A stretch of DNA of 64,000 nt from Kitagawia praeruptora (lineage: Eukaryota; Streptophyta; Magnoliopsida; Apiales; Apiaceae): positions 4,419,501 to 4,483,500 of the forward strand of contig CM075345.1 in assembly GCA_037693485.1 (NCBI GenBank), in the 5' to 3' direction. Below the pieces are notes generated by a model that did not search any database, had not been told where the DNA came from, and saw only the letters and a list, made by a program, of their open reading frames with translations. Positions 1 through 11,600 of the stretch are shown here, piece by piece. Both the position numbers and the translations under genes were made by a program. Numbering within the stretch: the stretch's first letter is position 1; the number at the start of each line of letters is the position of its first letter.

Positions 1-581
1 AAATATATAGTGGTATATCGTGATTGATTCCAAATTAAAATTGTGATTTTGTAGTAAGTATTTTTTGATTTTAAAAATAGGCATTTATGAATATGTTTAA
101 TAAAATCATTATTGTATTTAAATTAGAAGTGTTAACTAACCATAGTTAAAGGGTATGGTGAGATTGTAAATAAGGAAAACTCTAAATTTTAGGAACTGGC
201 TCTGATTGGTCCTAAAATAATTTCTCGATTCTTATTGGTTAACTGACGTGTGGTAGACTCAGGTATTATAATAAAGGATTTCTATATTATAATAAAGGAT
301 TTCTATTTTATTTTAGGTTTTAAAATTATATTTATTATTATTGCTTGTATTCTTATATTTAAAAAAATAAGCCTCAATTAGTTTTAAAAATTCCTTATTC
401 ATAAAACAATAGCATATTCTATAAAAAATCCCTAATGAGAACTATAATTATATATGCAAATGACAAGAAATATAACAAAATTTTTTCATACTTTTAATAT
501 GTGGGGCACATAACAAAGATTATACATATATATTATACTATCTCGATTTGAAAATATTTAACATTTTGACTTTTAACACAC
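1..581. other. AT-rich intergenic DNA, no gene seen
   Basis: No open frame of useful length and no recognisable domain on either strand. The only structure I see is a perfect 21-bp tandem duplication (listed separately). Confidence 0.6.
264..305. repeat. 21-bp perfect tandem duplication
   Basis: Two adjacent identical 21-bp units, 264-284 and 285-305, each starting TATTATAATAAAGG. Probably replication slippage; no function implied. Confidence 0.85.
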
Positions 582-582
582 A

Positions 583-2141
583 CTAGCTTATAACCCGTGC
601 GATGCACGGATTTTTTTAACATTTAATAAATTTTATTTTATGTTACAATTTTATTTTTATATAATTATTATTTATAATATTTTATTTTAATTTTAACTTA
701 AATTATTTAATAAAAATTTAATTAATGATATGCATGGTATAAAACGTATATTATAAAATTTTAAAATAAATATATCGTTCATGGAATTCGAACCTTGAAA
801 TTTTAGTAAATTAATTTAATCATATACTATATCTGATCATTAGATCTAACGGTTCTGATTTTTTTCTAAAAATATAACGGTCATTATTCGTAGTATACGG
901 ATTTCTATTATATTTTGTTAGTGATTAAAAGATAAGGTGTGACATTTTTGAGTATATATTAATTATTGCAATATTATATTTTAAAATAAAAGTTAACGTG
1001 TTTAAATTGGGAAAAAATATTATTGATTGGAAGATACAAATTTATAAAATCTATACTATTATATAAATTCCGAAACATTGAAAGTTTTGGTACCTGTTTT
1101 TTGGTACTAAGTGAATTTACTTATTTACCCTTCATAATAAAGAAAAATAAATACACCTAAAATAAATAATAACATAATACAATTAATGGTAATTAGTTGA
1201 GATATTACCTTTTGTACACCTAAAAACATCAATCGTATCATATCTTTCCATCATTAATATTTCCTTTCGAATTAAAATACGTTATAATTAATGGTAATTA
1301 AACAATTAACATAATAAAATTAATGGTAATTAGTCAGTTGCCTTTTTCACATTAATATAATAAAATTAATCGTAATTAGTATTTTCACCTGAAAACATCA
1401 ATCGTATCATATCTTTCCATCATTAATATTTCCTTTCAAATTAAAATACGTTACAATTAATGGTAATTAAACGATTAACATAATAAAATTAATGGTAATT
1501 AGTCAATTGCCTTTTTCATATTACTTTTAGTTGAACATATTACCTTTTATAAACACCTAAAAACATCAATCGTATCACATCTTTCGATCATTAATATTTT
1601 CTTTTGACACACGCTATCTTTTTAATTTAAAACAAATCTTACAATCATTAATATATACCCGAAAATATCACAATATAATTTTCAAGAAAAATATAAAACC
1701 TCAAAAAAATAATAACATAATATAATTAGTGGTAATTAGTCGATTGTCTTTTTCACAATTACTTTTAGTTGAAGATATTATCTTTTATAAACACCTAAAA
1801 AGATCAATCGTATCATATCTTTCAATCATTAATATTTCCTTTACAATTTAAACACATTACCTTTTTAATTTACAACAAATCTTACAATCTTTAATATATA
1901 TCCGAAAATCTCACACCATATTTCTCAATTATTAAAAAAAATATTAAAAATCGTATACATTGTTTATAATAACGAAATATTAGTATAATCCATAAACATG
2001 AGTATATATATATTATATTGTATCAAATTAAAATTAATAAACTTATTAAAAATAATGATTATATAAAAACATAATCATAATATTTAATAAAATTTATAAT
2101 ATAATACAAGAAACCCGTGCATTGCACGGGTTATAAGCTAG
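583..2141. mobile_element. Helitron-like palindromic element A (two outward-facing 3' ends)
   Basis: The right end reads CCCGTGC-ATT-GCACGGG (2114-2130), then TTATAAG and CTAG (2138-2141) followed by host T. This is the layout of a Helitron 3' end: hairpin, short spacer, CTRR, T. The left end is the same structure inverted: ACTAG at 582-586, then hairpin CCGTGC-GAT-GCACGG at 595-609. The two ends match over about 28 bp. Inside, the arms (about 583-1050 and 1820-2141) can be aligned by eye as diverged inverted repeats. Between them lie several units, on the complementary strand, carrying the motif ACATCAATCGTATCATATCT. No RepHel protein is present, so any movement would depend on a helper in trans. 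Alternatives are two nested Helitrons in opposite orientation or a Helitron2-type element with inverted ends. Confidence 0.6.
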
Positions 2142-3377
2142 TTATAATAAAATTTCATTGTGTTATAAATAAAATTTATTGATATGGTGTTACTTTTATT
2201 ATGTTATAAATTTTATTTAATATTACAATTATGTTTTGTTTAATCATTATTTTTTATGATTTTAAAAGAATATTAATGATTGGAAGATATGATACGGTTG
2301 ATGTTTTTAGTTATTTATAAATGGTAATATTTTCAACTATAAGTAAATGTGAAAAAGTAAATCGACTAATTACCATTAATTATTTTATGTTATTATTTAT
2401 TTTAGGTGTTTTAATATTATAGATGTCGAATATATTTTTCTTTTTAATAAAAAATTATACTAATGTTTCCTTATAAATAAAAAAGGTACATGTTTTAATT
2501 TGAAAGGAAATTTTATTGATTGGAAGATGTGATACGATTGATGTTTTTAGGTGTTTGTAAAAGGTAATAACTTCAACTAAAAGTAAATGTGAAAAAAACA
2601 ATCGACTAATTACCATTAATTATTTTATGTTATTATTTAATTTAGGTGTTTTAATATTATTGATATCGAATGTATTTTTCTTTTTAATGAAGGATAAATA
2701 AGTAAATTCACGAAGTACCAAAAAACATATATAAAATTTATTGATATGATGTTTCTTTTATTATATTATAAATTTTATTTAATATTACAATTATGTTTTG
2801 TATAATCATTACTTTTTATGATTTTAAAGGAAATATTAATGATTGGAAGATATGATGTTTTTAGGTGTTTATAAAAGGTAATATCTTCAACTAAAGTAAA
2901 TGTTTTTTCTTTTTAATAAAAAAATATACTAATGTTTCCTTATAAATAAAAAAGGTACATGTTTTAATTCCAAAGTAAATATTATATGGGAAGATATGAT
3001 ACGATTGATGTTTTTAGGTATTTGTAAAAGGTAATAACTTCAATTAAAAGTAAATGTGAAAAAGGAAATCGACTAATTACCATTAATTATTTTATGTTAT
3101 TATTTATTTTAGTTATTGATATCGAATATTTTTTTTTTAATGAAGGGTAAATAAGTAAATTCACGAATTACCAAAAAACAAAAAAAATATTATTGATATG
3201 GTGTTTCTTTTATTATGTTATAAATTTTATTTAATATTACAATTATGTTTTGTATGATCATTATTTTTTATGATTTTAAAGGAAATATTAATGATTGGAA
3301 GATATGATACGGTTGATGTTTTTAGGCATTTATAAAAGGTAATATCTTCAACTAAAAGTAAATGTGAAAAAATAAAT
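2142..3377 (+). repeat. Direct repeats of the element-A family, forward orientation
   Basis: Units start near 2175, 2740 and 3187. They share TTATAAATTTTATTTAATAT, then GATTGGAAGATATGATACG and GTTTTTAGGTGTTTATAAAA. The same units occur in the opposite orientation inside element A (about 1190-1890). The last unit is cut at 3377 by the copia LTR. No coding capacity is seen. Probably a truncated or tandemly copied Helitron-like body. Confidence 0.55.
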
Positions 3378-4117
3378 TGTTAGGAATAATTCATAAGTTG
3401 TGATGTTAAGAATAGAATTTACACATTATACTTCTTGTAATCCTGATCTTATAAAGGATTCAGCACTGTATATAGGATTTATGTGTAAGACAGTTATCTG
3501 TATAGTTTAGTCAGGAATGAACAGTGTATCAGAGACTACATGTCAGGAACAGAGAGCAAATCCTGATGATGGTCCAATACTGATGGTTGATCAGATACTG
3601 ATGCAGTGTGCAGATCCTGATATCAGTCTTGTTACTGATGATGTCATTATGGATGCTACAGAAACTGGCAAGTGCTATAAAACAGGATCGTTGTTTGAAG
3701 AACAAGCAAGAAGATATTATGAAGGAAAGAGTTTTCTATTGATGGAAACTATCGACTAGAAGGCAGAACATTGTCATGTATAGATTATATCTTTCTGTTA
3801 TTAGTTGATAGGTAGCATTATAAATACTCTCTCTATATCATTGTAAAAAGAGTCGGACGAAAGTGTTAAGCAAGTGTGCGTAGCTCTGTATAAGGTTTGT
3901 ATTCGAGAGTTCGAAACAAACAGAGAAAGAGAGATTTGTATTGTCAGCAGCTGCTAAAGGTATTGTACACCTTTGGTAGAGTTTGTATTTGATCTTATTA
4001 ATACAAACAGAGTTTGATTCATTCGTTTATTCTTGTTCATATAATCAAGCAAAAATCAGACACCATTATATAACTTGTATTCAACCCCCCCCCTTCTACA
4101 AGTTATTCGAGTTAACA
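3378..4117 (+). repeat. 5' LTR of rearranged copia element (copia-1)
   Basis: A 740-bp terminal repeat beginning TGTTAGG and ending GTTAACA. It is followed after two bases by a primer binding site complementary to initiator-Met tRNA. A run of nine C lies about 25 bp before the LTR end. An inverted copy lies at 7676-8404. The two are clearly related but differ at scattered positions and in a diverged stretch near 3843-3885, so they are either old or come from different copies of the family. Confidence 0.9.
3819..3826 (+). promoter_or_regulatory. Candidate TATA box of copia-1 LTR
   Basis: TATAAATA inside the LTR, conserved in the inverted LTR copy (7955-7962 on the opposite strand). It would place the transcript start about 30 bp downstream. 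Inferred from motif and conservation only. Confidence 0.45.
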
Positions 4118-4119
4118 AT

Positions 4120-4130
4120 TGGTATCAGAG
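4120..4130 (+). other. Primer binding site (initiator-Met tRNA), copia-1
   Basis: TGGTATCAGAG two bases after the LTR end. This is the standard plant LTR-retrotransposon primer site matching the 3' end of initiator methionine tRNA. Confidence 0.85.
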
Positions 4131-4167
4131 ATAGGTTGATTTCGAATAATCATAAAGATCTGCAATC

Positions 4168-6458
4168 ATGTCTGGTTACAAGGATGGGAATACTAAAATT
4201 CCTATGCTCAAGAGAAACAAATATACTCTATGGGAAGTAAAGATGTTGCATCATCTGGAAGCAACAGATCCTGATTATCTTGACAGAATCAGAGATGGAC
4301 CTTTTGTTCCAATGAAGGTCGTTGGACAAGCAACTGTTGATGGTGTGGTTGTTCCAGAACATACAGCAGAGAAGCCAAAATCTGAATGGTCAGATAAGGA
4401 CAAGGAGAATGTTCTTAAAGATGCTAAAGTGAGAAACATATTATTCAACAGTCTTGATTCTGTTCTCACTAACTATGTTCTCTCTTGTAAAACTGCTAAG
4501 GATATATGGGACAATCTTAAGGTTCACTGTGAAGGAACTAAGCCTGTCAGGAAGAATATGAGGACATTACTTATACAACAGTATGAGTACTTTGAATCCA
4601 AGTCTGGTGAGTCACTTACTGATACCTTTGATAGGTTTACAAAACTCATCAATGAGATGGCCATGCATGGTAAATATTATGACTTGGAGGATATGAATAC
4701 AAAGTTCATGAAAGCTTTGCCTGATTTCTACAATGAGAAGATATCTGCGATTGAGGAAGCTAATGATTTGGATGAGATTTCATTAGAGGCAGTATATGGA
4801 AAATTGAGAGCTTATGAACTTGACAAGCAGCAGAAGAAGAGCAGGAGTGAAGGAAAGATGAAGACTATTGCACTTACTGCTCAATCTGAAGTTAAGAAGC
4901 TTCCTGAAGAACAGCATGAAGAGATTGCTGTAAAGAATTCAAGGAAGAAGAAAAGCAAAGAAAGTTCTGAGTCAGAGACTACTGATATAGACTCTGACAA
5001 CAATGATTCTGAATCTGAGATGCAGGAACTCTTTGCTATGTTTGCTAAAGCTTTCAAGAAAGGAAGATTCAACAGGAGAAGATTTAGCAAAGGACCTTTT
5101 CAAAAGAAGGAGGAGAAGAAGAGTGACAAAAACAAAAGTACAATTGTCAAGCTTGATAAGGCCAAGATCAAGTGCTTTAACTGCAGCGAGCTTGGACACT
5201 TTGCTAGTGAGTGTAAGAAGCCTAGGAATTCAGGAAAGGGTAATGCACTTATGGTCACACAGAAGGATTGGGCTGATTCCAGTGACTCTGAAGATGAATT
5301 GGATTATGACAACATTGCATTGATGGCCAATAGTTCAGACAAACCTGGATCTCCAAAGAAAACTTCTCCATCCTCTGTTAAGGTATCACTTCACTCTCTT
5401 GATTCATTTGATAGCTTAAATTCTGATGAAATTAGATCTATCCATGCTGAGTTTAAGAATCTTATGACTAATTTTAGAATTCTTACTTGTGAAAGAGATG
5501 AACTTAAGGTTAAGAATGATAAATTAGTTGATAGAAATAATTTTCTTGAATCTGAATTAATTCAAATGGAAGAATACAAGTTAAGTTCTGATAAAGCTAA
5601 GCATGATTATAGTGTTATTCTTGAGGCTTATGACTATGTCAGAAAAGAACTAGAAGAAGAGAGAGATGTGATTAAGACCATTAACAATTCCAGTAAGAAG
5701 ACTATAGAAATCTTTGAAAGTGGAATTCGTGGTAAGGTAATGGTTTAGGTTTTGATAAGGCTAGACAAGAAGAAAGAGTAGCTATTGTCAATGATGATAG
5801 TAAGGTAGAAGCTAACACATCTAAATCTGAAGGTAAGAAAATTGTTTCTGAACCTAATCATGTTAAATTTGTTGATTCAAAAGGTACCCCTATTGTACAC
5901 AAAAGGATTAACAATAGTAATTCAGATGAGAAAGTGTTAGAGAAACCTAAGAATGTAAACATGGGGTTTTTGTCTAAGTCTCAGTTGAAACAGAGATTAG
6001 ATGGTCTTTCAGAGTCTAGCAAGATCAAAAGAAATAGGAATGGAAAAGAAGGTATTAACAAAGAGAATAATTACAAGAATGTACCTGATGCACCTAGGAA
6101 AAAATGCTATAAGTGTGGAAATCATAATCATTTGGCCCTAGACTGCAATCAAAAACCTTCTTGGAAAACTGAGTCCAGATTCCCCAAGACTCAGAAAATT
6201 CAATACCAACCACAAAAAGCTTGTTATCATTGTGGTAGTTTACTTCATTCCATTTACATGTGTAGAGAATATCATGAACTGTATTATGACTATTATTCTT
6301 TGAAATCTGAAACTCCTAGTCACAAACAGTTTGTGAAATCAGAGTCTAAAGTTGACTCTGCAACAGGTAAAATAAAAGTAAAATCTTCAAAGCCTGTTGT
6401 CTCTAAATCTAGTAAGAAAGGATCCAATCAAAGTTGGGTCCTAAAAAATTCTAACTAG
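4168..6458 (+). pseudogene. copia-1 Gag, frameshifted
   Basis: Nucleocapsid-type Gag of a Ty1/copia element. The N-terminal half has the UBN2-type plant copia Gag pattern (W at about residue 22, a KDIWDNL-like segment, a Leu-rich capsid region). A zinc knuckle CFNCSELGHFASEC lies at about residues 336-349. An acidic and then helical region follows. The frame ends at 5748, but the next frame continues without a gap from 5736 to 6458 and carries two more knuckle-like motifs (near 6110 and 6221). This points to loss of one G in the run at about 5734-5737. The start at 4168 is the first ATG after the primer site and matches the Gag start of the intact copia at 48736. As it stands Gag would be truncated to 526 residues. 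Confidence 0.88.
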
Positions 6459-7675
6459 TTACTTTTTGTTTGCAGGGCACAGGAAAGAAGCATTCAATTA
6501 TCTTGGACAGTGGATGCTCTGGACATATGACTGGAAAGAAGTCCCTGCTTACAAAGTTTGAGAGGAAAGCTGGCCCAGTAATATCTTTTGGAGATGGCAA
6601 CAAAGGAGAAACTCTGGGATATGGCTCAATTGTTTTTGGAAATGTCATCATAGAAAATGTAGCACTGGTTGAAGGCTTGAAACATACTCTTTTAAGCATA
6701 AGTCAACTGGGTGATAAAGGTTACAAATCAATCTTTGACAGAGAAGGATGCAAAATATTGAATATGCATAATGGAGACATTGTTCTAACTGGTCAAAGAC
6801 ATGGTAACATATATGAAGCCAGCTTAGGTGATACATCTAAAGAAATTGTTAGATGTCTCTACAGCAAAGCAACAAGTGATGAAAGCTGGAATTGGCACAA
6901 GAAGCTCTCACATCTTAATTTCAAGAAGCTTAATCAACTTGTTAAGCACAATTTGGTGAGAGGCCTACCACAGGCAAATTTTGTGCAAGATGGACTTTGT
7001 GATGCATGTCAGCTTGGAAAGCAAAGAAGAACCACTTTCAAGAGCAAGACTGAAAATTCAATTACTGAACCATTTCACATGCTACATCTTGATCTGTTTG
7101 GTCCAGTAAACATTATGTCTATCAACAAGAAAAGATATGCTCTAGTTATGGTGGATGATTTCACAAGGTTCACATGGGTGTTCTTTCTACACAAGAAGGA
7201 TGAAGCTCCTCAGCATATCATTGAACTCATTAAGAATATTCATAATAACTCTGAGTACAAAGTCAAGGTACTTAGAAGTGACAATGGTACAGAATTCAAG
7301 AATTCTACAATGGAGGGGTTTTGTGCAGACAATGGAATTACTCAACAGTTTTCTGCACCTGGTACACCTCAGCAGAATGGTGTAGTGGAAAGAAAGAACA
7401 GGACTCTCATAGAGGCAGCAAGAACCATGCTTGCAGATGCAAAACTTCCAACCTACTTTTGGGCAGAAGCTATTAACACTGCATGTTTCACTCAAAATTG
7501 TACCTTGGTAAATAGTCATGGAAAAACTCCCTATGAGATGATTAAAGGAAAGAAACCAAGTGTGAAATACTTTCACATCTTTGGATGCAAATGCTATGTC
7601 CTAAAAATTCATCCAGAACATCTTGGAAAATTTGAAGCCAAATCGGATGAAGCAATTTTTCTAGGATATTCAGCA
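6455..7675 (+). pseudogene. copia-1 Pol, 5' part (protease and integrase), truncated
   Basis: Reads aspartic protease (DSGCSGHMTG near the start), the GAG-pre-integrase HHCC zinc-binding region (WHKKLSHLNF ... CDACQLGK), and the integrase core with its DDE residues (HLDLFGPV, DDFTRFTW, RSDNGTEF, NGVVERKN). The frame opens at 6455 after an in-frame stop and has no ATG near its beginning, so it depends on the gag-pol link. It stops abruptly after FLGYS, exactly where the inverted LTR begins. Reverse transcriptase and RNase H are missing. The frame differs from Gag, as it does in the intact copia of this window. Confidence 0.9.
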
Positions 7676-8404
7676 TGTTAACTCGAATAACTTGTAGAAG
7701 GGGGGGTTGAATACAAGTTATATAATCGTGTCTGATTTTTGCTTGATTATAAGAACAAGAATAAACGAATGAATCAAACTCTTGTTTGTATTAATAAGAT
7801 CAAATACAAACTCTACCAAAGGTGTACAATACCTTTAGCAGCTGCTGACAATACAAATCTCTCTGTTTGTTTCGAACTCTCGAATACAAACCTTATACAG
7901 AGCTACGCACACGAACTCACAACTTCGTCGCTCTTTACAATGATATTGAGAGAATATTTATAATGCTACCTATCAACTAATAACAGAAAGATATAATCTA
8001 TACATGACAATGTTCTGCCTTCTAGTCGATAGTTTCCTTCAATAGAAAAACTCTTTCCTTCACAATATCTTCTTGCTTGTTCTTCAAACAACGATCCTAT
8101 TTTATAGCACTTGCCAGTTTCTGTAGCATCCATAATGACATCATCAGTAGCATGACTGATATCAGGATCTGTACACTGCATCAGTATCTGATCAACCATC
8201 AGTATTGGACCATCATCAGGATTTGCTCTCTGTTCCTGACATGTAGTCTCCGATACACTGTTCATTCCTGACTAAACTATACAGATAACTGTTTTACACA
8301 TAAAACCTAAATACAGTGCTAAATCCTTTATAAGATCAGGATTACAAGAAGTATAATGTGTAAATTCTATTCTTAACATCACAACTTATGAATTATTCCT
8401 AACA
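7676..8404 (-). repeat. Inverted LTR of copia-1 family (3' LTR of the minus-strand part)
   Basis: A 729-bp reverse-complement copy of the LTR at 3378-4117, with both ends exact: TGTTAAC on the plus strand at 7676 and CCTAACA ending at 8404. The family C run appears here as seven G near 7700. On the minus strand it lies directly after the polypurine tract and so is a 3' LTR. Its outer end touches the broken integrase frame with no intervening base. Confidence 0.9.
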
Positions 8405-8405
8405 A

Positions 8406-8413
8406 TCTCCCCC
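8406..8413 (-). other. Polypurine tract, copia-1 family
   Basis: GGGGGAGA on the minus strand, one base before the LTR start. It is the expected primer for second-strand synthesis. The same GGGGGAGAT stands before the 3' LTR of the intact copia at 60242. Confidence 0.8.
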
Positions 8414-8617
8414 TATTTATGCTTTACAAACTGAAGCATAAATCTAAGTTGTGGATGTCAAAACATATAACAATACAACCAGAATAGAATTTATGAATGT
8501 AGAATTATGAAGTTAAGTACCTCCTTCTCAGATGACATTTATCCAGTACTTAGAAGAAAGAATTTTAACTATTAATGCTGCTCTTCCTTACCACTTCCTA
8601 GCTGAGATTCACCACTG

Positions 8618-11600
8618 TCACTCCTGGTTCTTCTTTTTACTACCATTTGTCTGATCTTTATCTCCCCCAGCTTTATCTTTATCTCCTTCAGTCTGGTAGT
8701 GTTGTTGTTGTCTTTGAATTGTCTTTATCTCCCCCTTTTTGACATCAGCAACATTAATTCCAAGAGATTCAGAAACAGAACAAATGAGATTCATAAGAAC
8801 TGCTTGATTTTCCATAATTGTGACTTGGTTATCTTCAAGTGATTGAAGTCTTGTTTGAATAGCAATTTGAGAATTCTGAATATCTTTCAAAACATCAGAA
8901 TGAACTTCAATATTGGAAGTGCTTCTAGTATCTTCAGTATCAGAATCAGAAAGAACTTTATCTTCAAGTCTTGTAGAAGAAGTTGCTTGAGTTGTATGAT
9001 ATTCAAGTAATAAAACCTGATTAGAAGTATCAACGTCTTCATCTTTCTGTTCTGGAACTGAAACATGATCATCATCTCCTTCACCAGTATTCTGTGTACT
9101 AACATCTTCAAATCCTGACTCCTCCTTAGAGTGATCAGAGACTGTTGATGTCTCAATTCTAGCTGATATTGGAAGTACATACAAAGGAACACTAGGATCA
9201 TTAGGATCTTCATCTGGTACATATGTATCAAGAGATTGCTTTATCCTGGCACCTCTCCTGTTAATGATTTCTGCAAGCCTCTCCTTTTGCTTCTGAGCTT
9301 TAACTTCTGGCTTTGCATTGTGATGTGCTAGGTCATTCTTCTGATACATTTTGATGAATGAATAAGTACCAGCATCCATACCCAAATTTTCAGACCAAGA
9401 TTCAGGAAAAACCTGATCCCAGAAATCAAATGATGGTTTCCTAATTTTCTCTCCCTCACTATGGAGTTGATCATCCATACCCTCATTCTCACTTTGACTT
9501 ACTAAAGTCAACACTCTTTCTACCTCACCTTTTGCCTGGTCAGGAGCCAGCCGCTCAAATTGTGGATCAATATCCATCTTTTCAAGTGTATCACTCAAAT
9601 TTGGATAAGTGCTCTCATGACCTACAGAAAAATAGAGTTTAGAAGGAGTTTTTATACCTGAACTCACATGGAGAGAGGGTTCCTCATATGGCATGTGGCT
9701 TGAGGTTTTCTCCAAGGAGTGAGCTGCTATAGTCTCTGAACCCATACAATCATCTTCTTTCCTTTCAGAAACTACAGGCTCCAGTATACCACTTTCAGGT
9801 TCTTTACTAGACTCTGATGTCTTCAGTAATACTTCATTAGACATCATAGTTAGTACATCACCGTCTTTAAGTGTTTTTTGCTGAGACACACCCTCAAGGT
9901 GGATAGACTCTGACTGAACAAAATTTGTTTGATCTTCAGAAAAATCAACCAAAGTCATTCCTCCCATATCATAGGGTATCTCACTTGCATTCTCAGTCAT
10001 CACAGAAGACCTTTCAACATCAGCTATCACAGCTCCTGAGTCATCCTTCCTCTGACTAGATGGTTCTTGTGTTGCAGTGACTGTCATCTGATCTTTCCTA
10101 CTACTCACCACTGGTGCAATAGTATCTTCTGTTGACTGCTTCCCTCTATCTACTTCCTCCAGTTGTTCACCTTGAGCTGAAGCATCTTCAATAATTACAT
10201 CCTTGTCAAATAAATATGCATGAAGTGATTGAAGTGCAACATGCTTCGAGAGTCCAAATTTCTTGACTAATTGTCTTCTGACAGATACATAGAAATACAT
10301 CTTCATTAAGTCAAGTCTTTGATGTAGAAGTCCATATTCATCTGGAAATAAAAGTTTTGGTACTCTTTCAATCAGAAAGTCTAGAACAGGCCTTGACAAC
10401 TTCACTTTGAGAGAAATTAGTCCCATAGCCAGTCTGTATGATAATGTAGTTTCCCATGAAGAATCAATATCCAGATCTCTCTTGTCAAATACTGACATAG
10501 ATGTAGCTTGATTTGTAGAAACCTGCATGATATTAGTTGGACTAGACTCTGTGTGTGTAGGTGACAATTGAATCTTTCTCCTTGTTCTCCTGATATAGTG
10601 AGCAAAAGATTTATCCTGAGAAGACTCAAGAGGTGTAGACACAGAAGTGATCTTGGGATGAGATCTTTGTTCAATAGACACAGTCTTTTGAGAGACAGTA
10701 TCCAGTAACTGTTTTCCCTTTTTAAGAACTACAGCCTTTTGAGAGACTGCAGCCTGGCTGTGACTAGGTTTTTCATCTCTTTGTGCTAACACAGAAAGTT
10801 GAATTGCAGCCTTCAATTCTGCTCTCTCTGCAAGAGTTAAATCATCATCATCTTCACTAGAATTACTACTACTACTTGACACAACAAATCTTCTCTTCCT
10901 TACAACTGATGTCTTTTGAGAAACGCCAGAGGTTGGTTTCTTTGAAACAATAGGCTGTGGATCAAAATTTGGTTCTTGAATTGTTTCAGAGACTATGATG
11001 TTTTGGGCTACTTGGGTAGACACAGGTGGGTTCTCCTCCAATTGAGATTCTTGAGCCATTTCACCACAAAAGAAAGAAGAATTGTAGAGAGTAGGAAGAT
11101 GAGTTTTAAGAATTACCTGAAAATGATGTGGATAATGAATTGCAGGTATTTCATCTAGATTCTTTTCATTGTCCTTCTTTGTAATATCAGAGAAAATTCT
11201 CTTTTGCTGTTCATAAGAAGAAACACAGTATTCCCTACCAAATCTAGCTTCAACATCAGGAATAAAATGGTTAACAAACAATTGCATAAATCTATGATAA
11301 TAAACCATTTTCCTGTTTTGATCTCTTAACCCAAGTTTAATACTCATCTGACTTAAGATAATATGACCAATGTTAATTACTCTGTCATAAAGCAAACTAT
11401 AAGCAATATGTGATGTAACAGAAGTAATTTGTTGAAAAGAACTACATTTGCCAGTAAAACATTTAGCAATTTGATCAAAGTAAAAAGACCATTCCTTTCT
11501 TAGAAAAGACCTATTCAACTGGCTCATGTTATCTAGAGGTCCACTATAACCTAATTCAGACAACATAGTTCTTATATTATCATCAGATGGTACATTCTCA

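Noticed and set aside
3517..3759. 80-codon frame in the copia-1 LTR and its mirror at 7966-8265
   Set aside because: Lies inside both LTR copies; an LTR by-product, not a gene.
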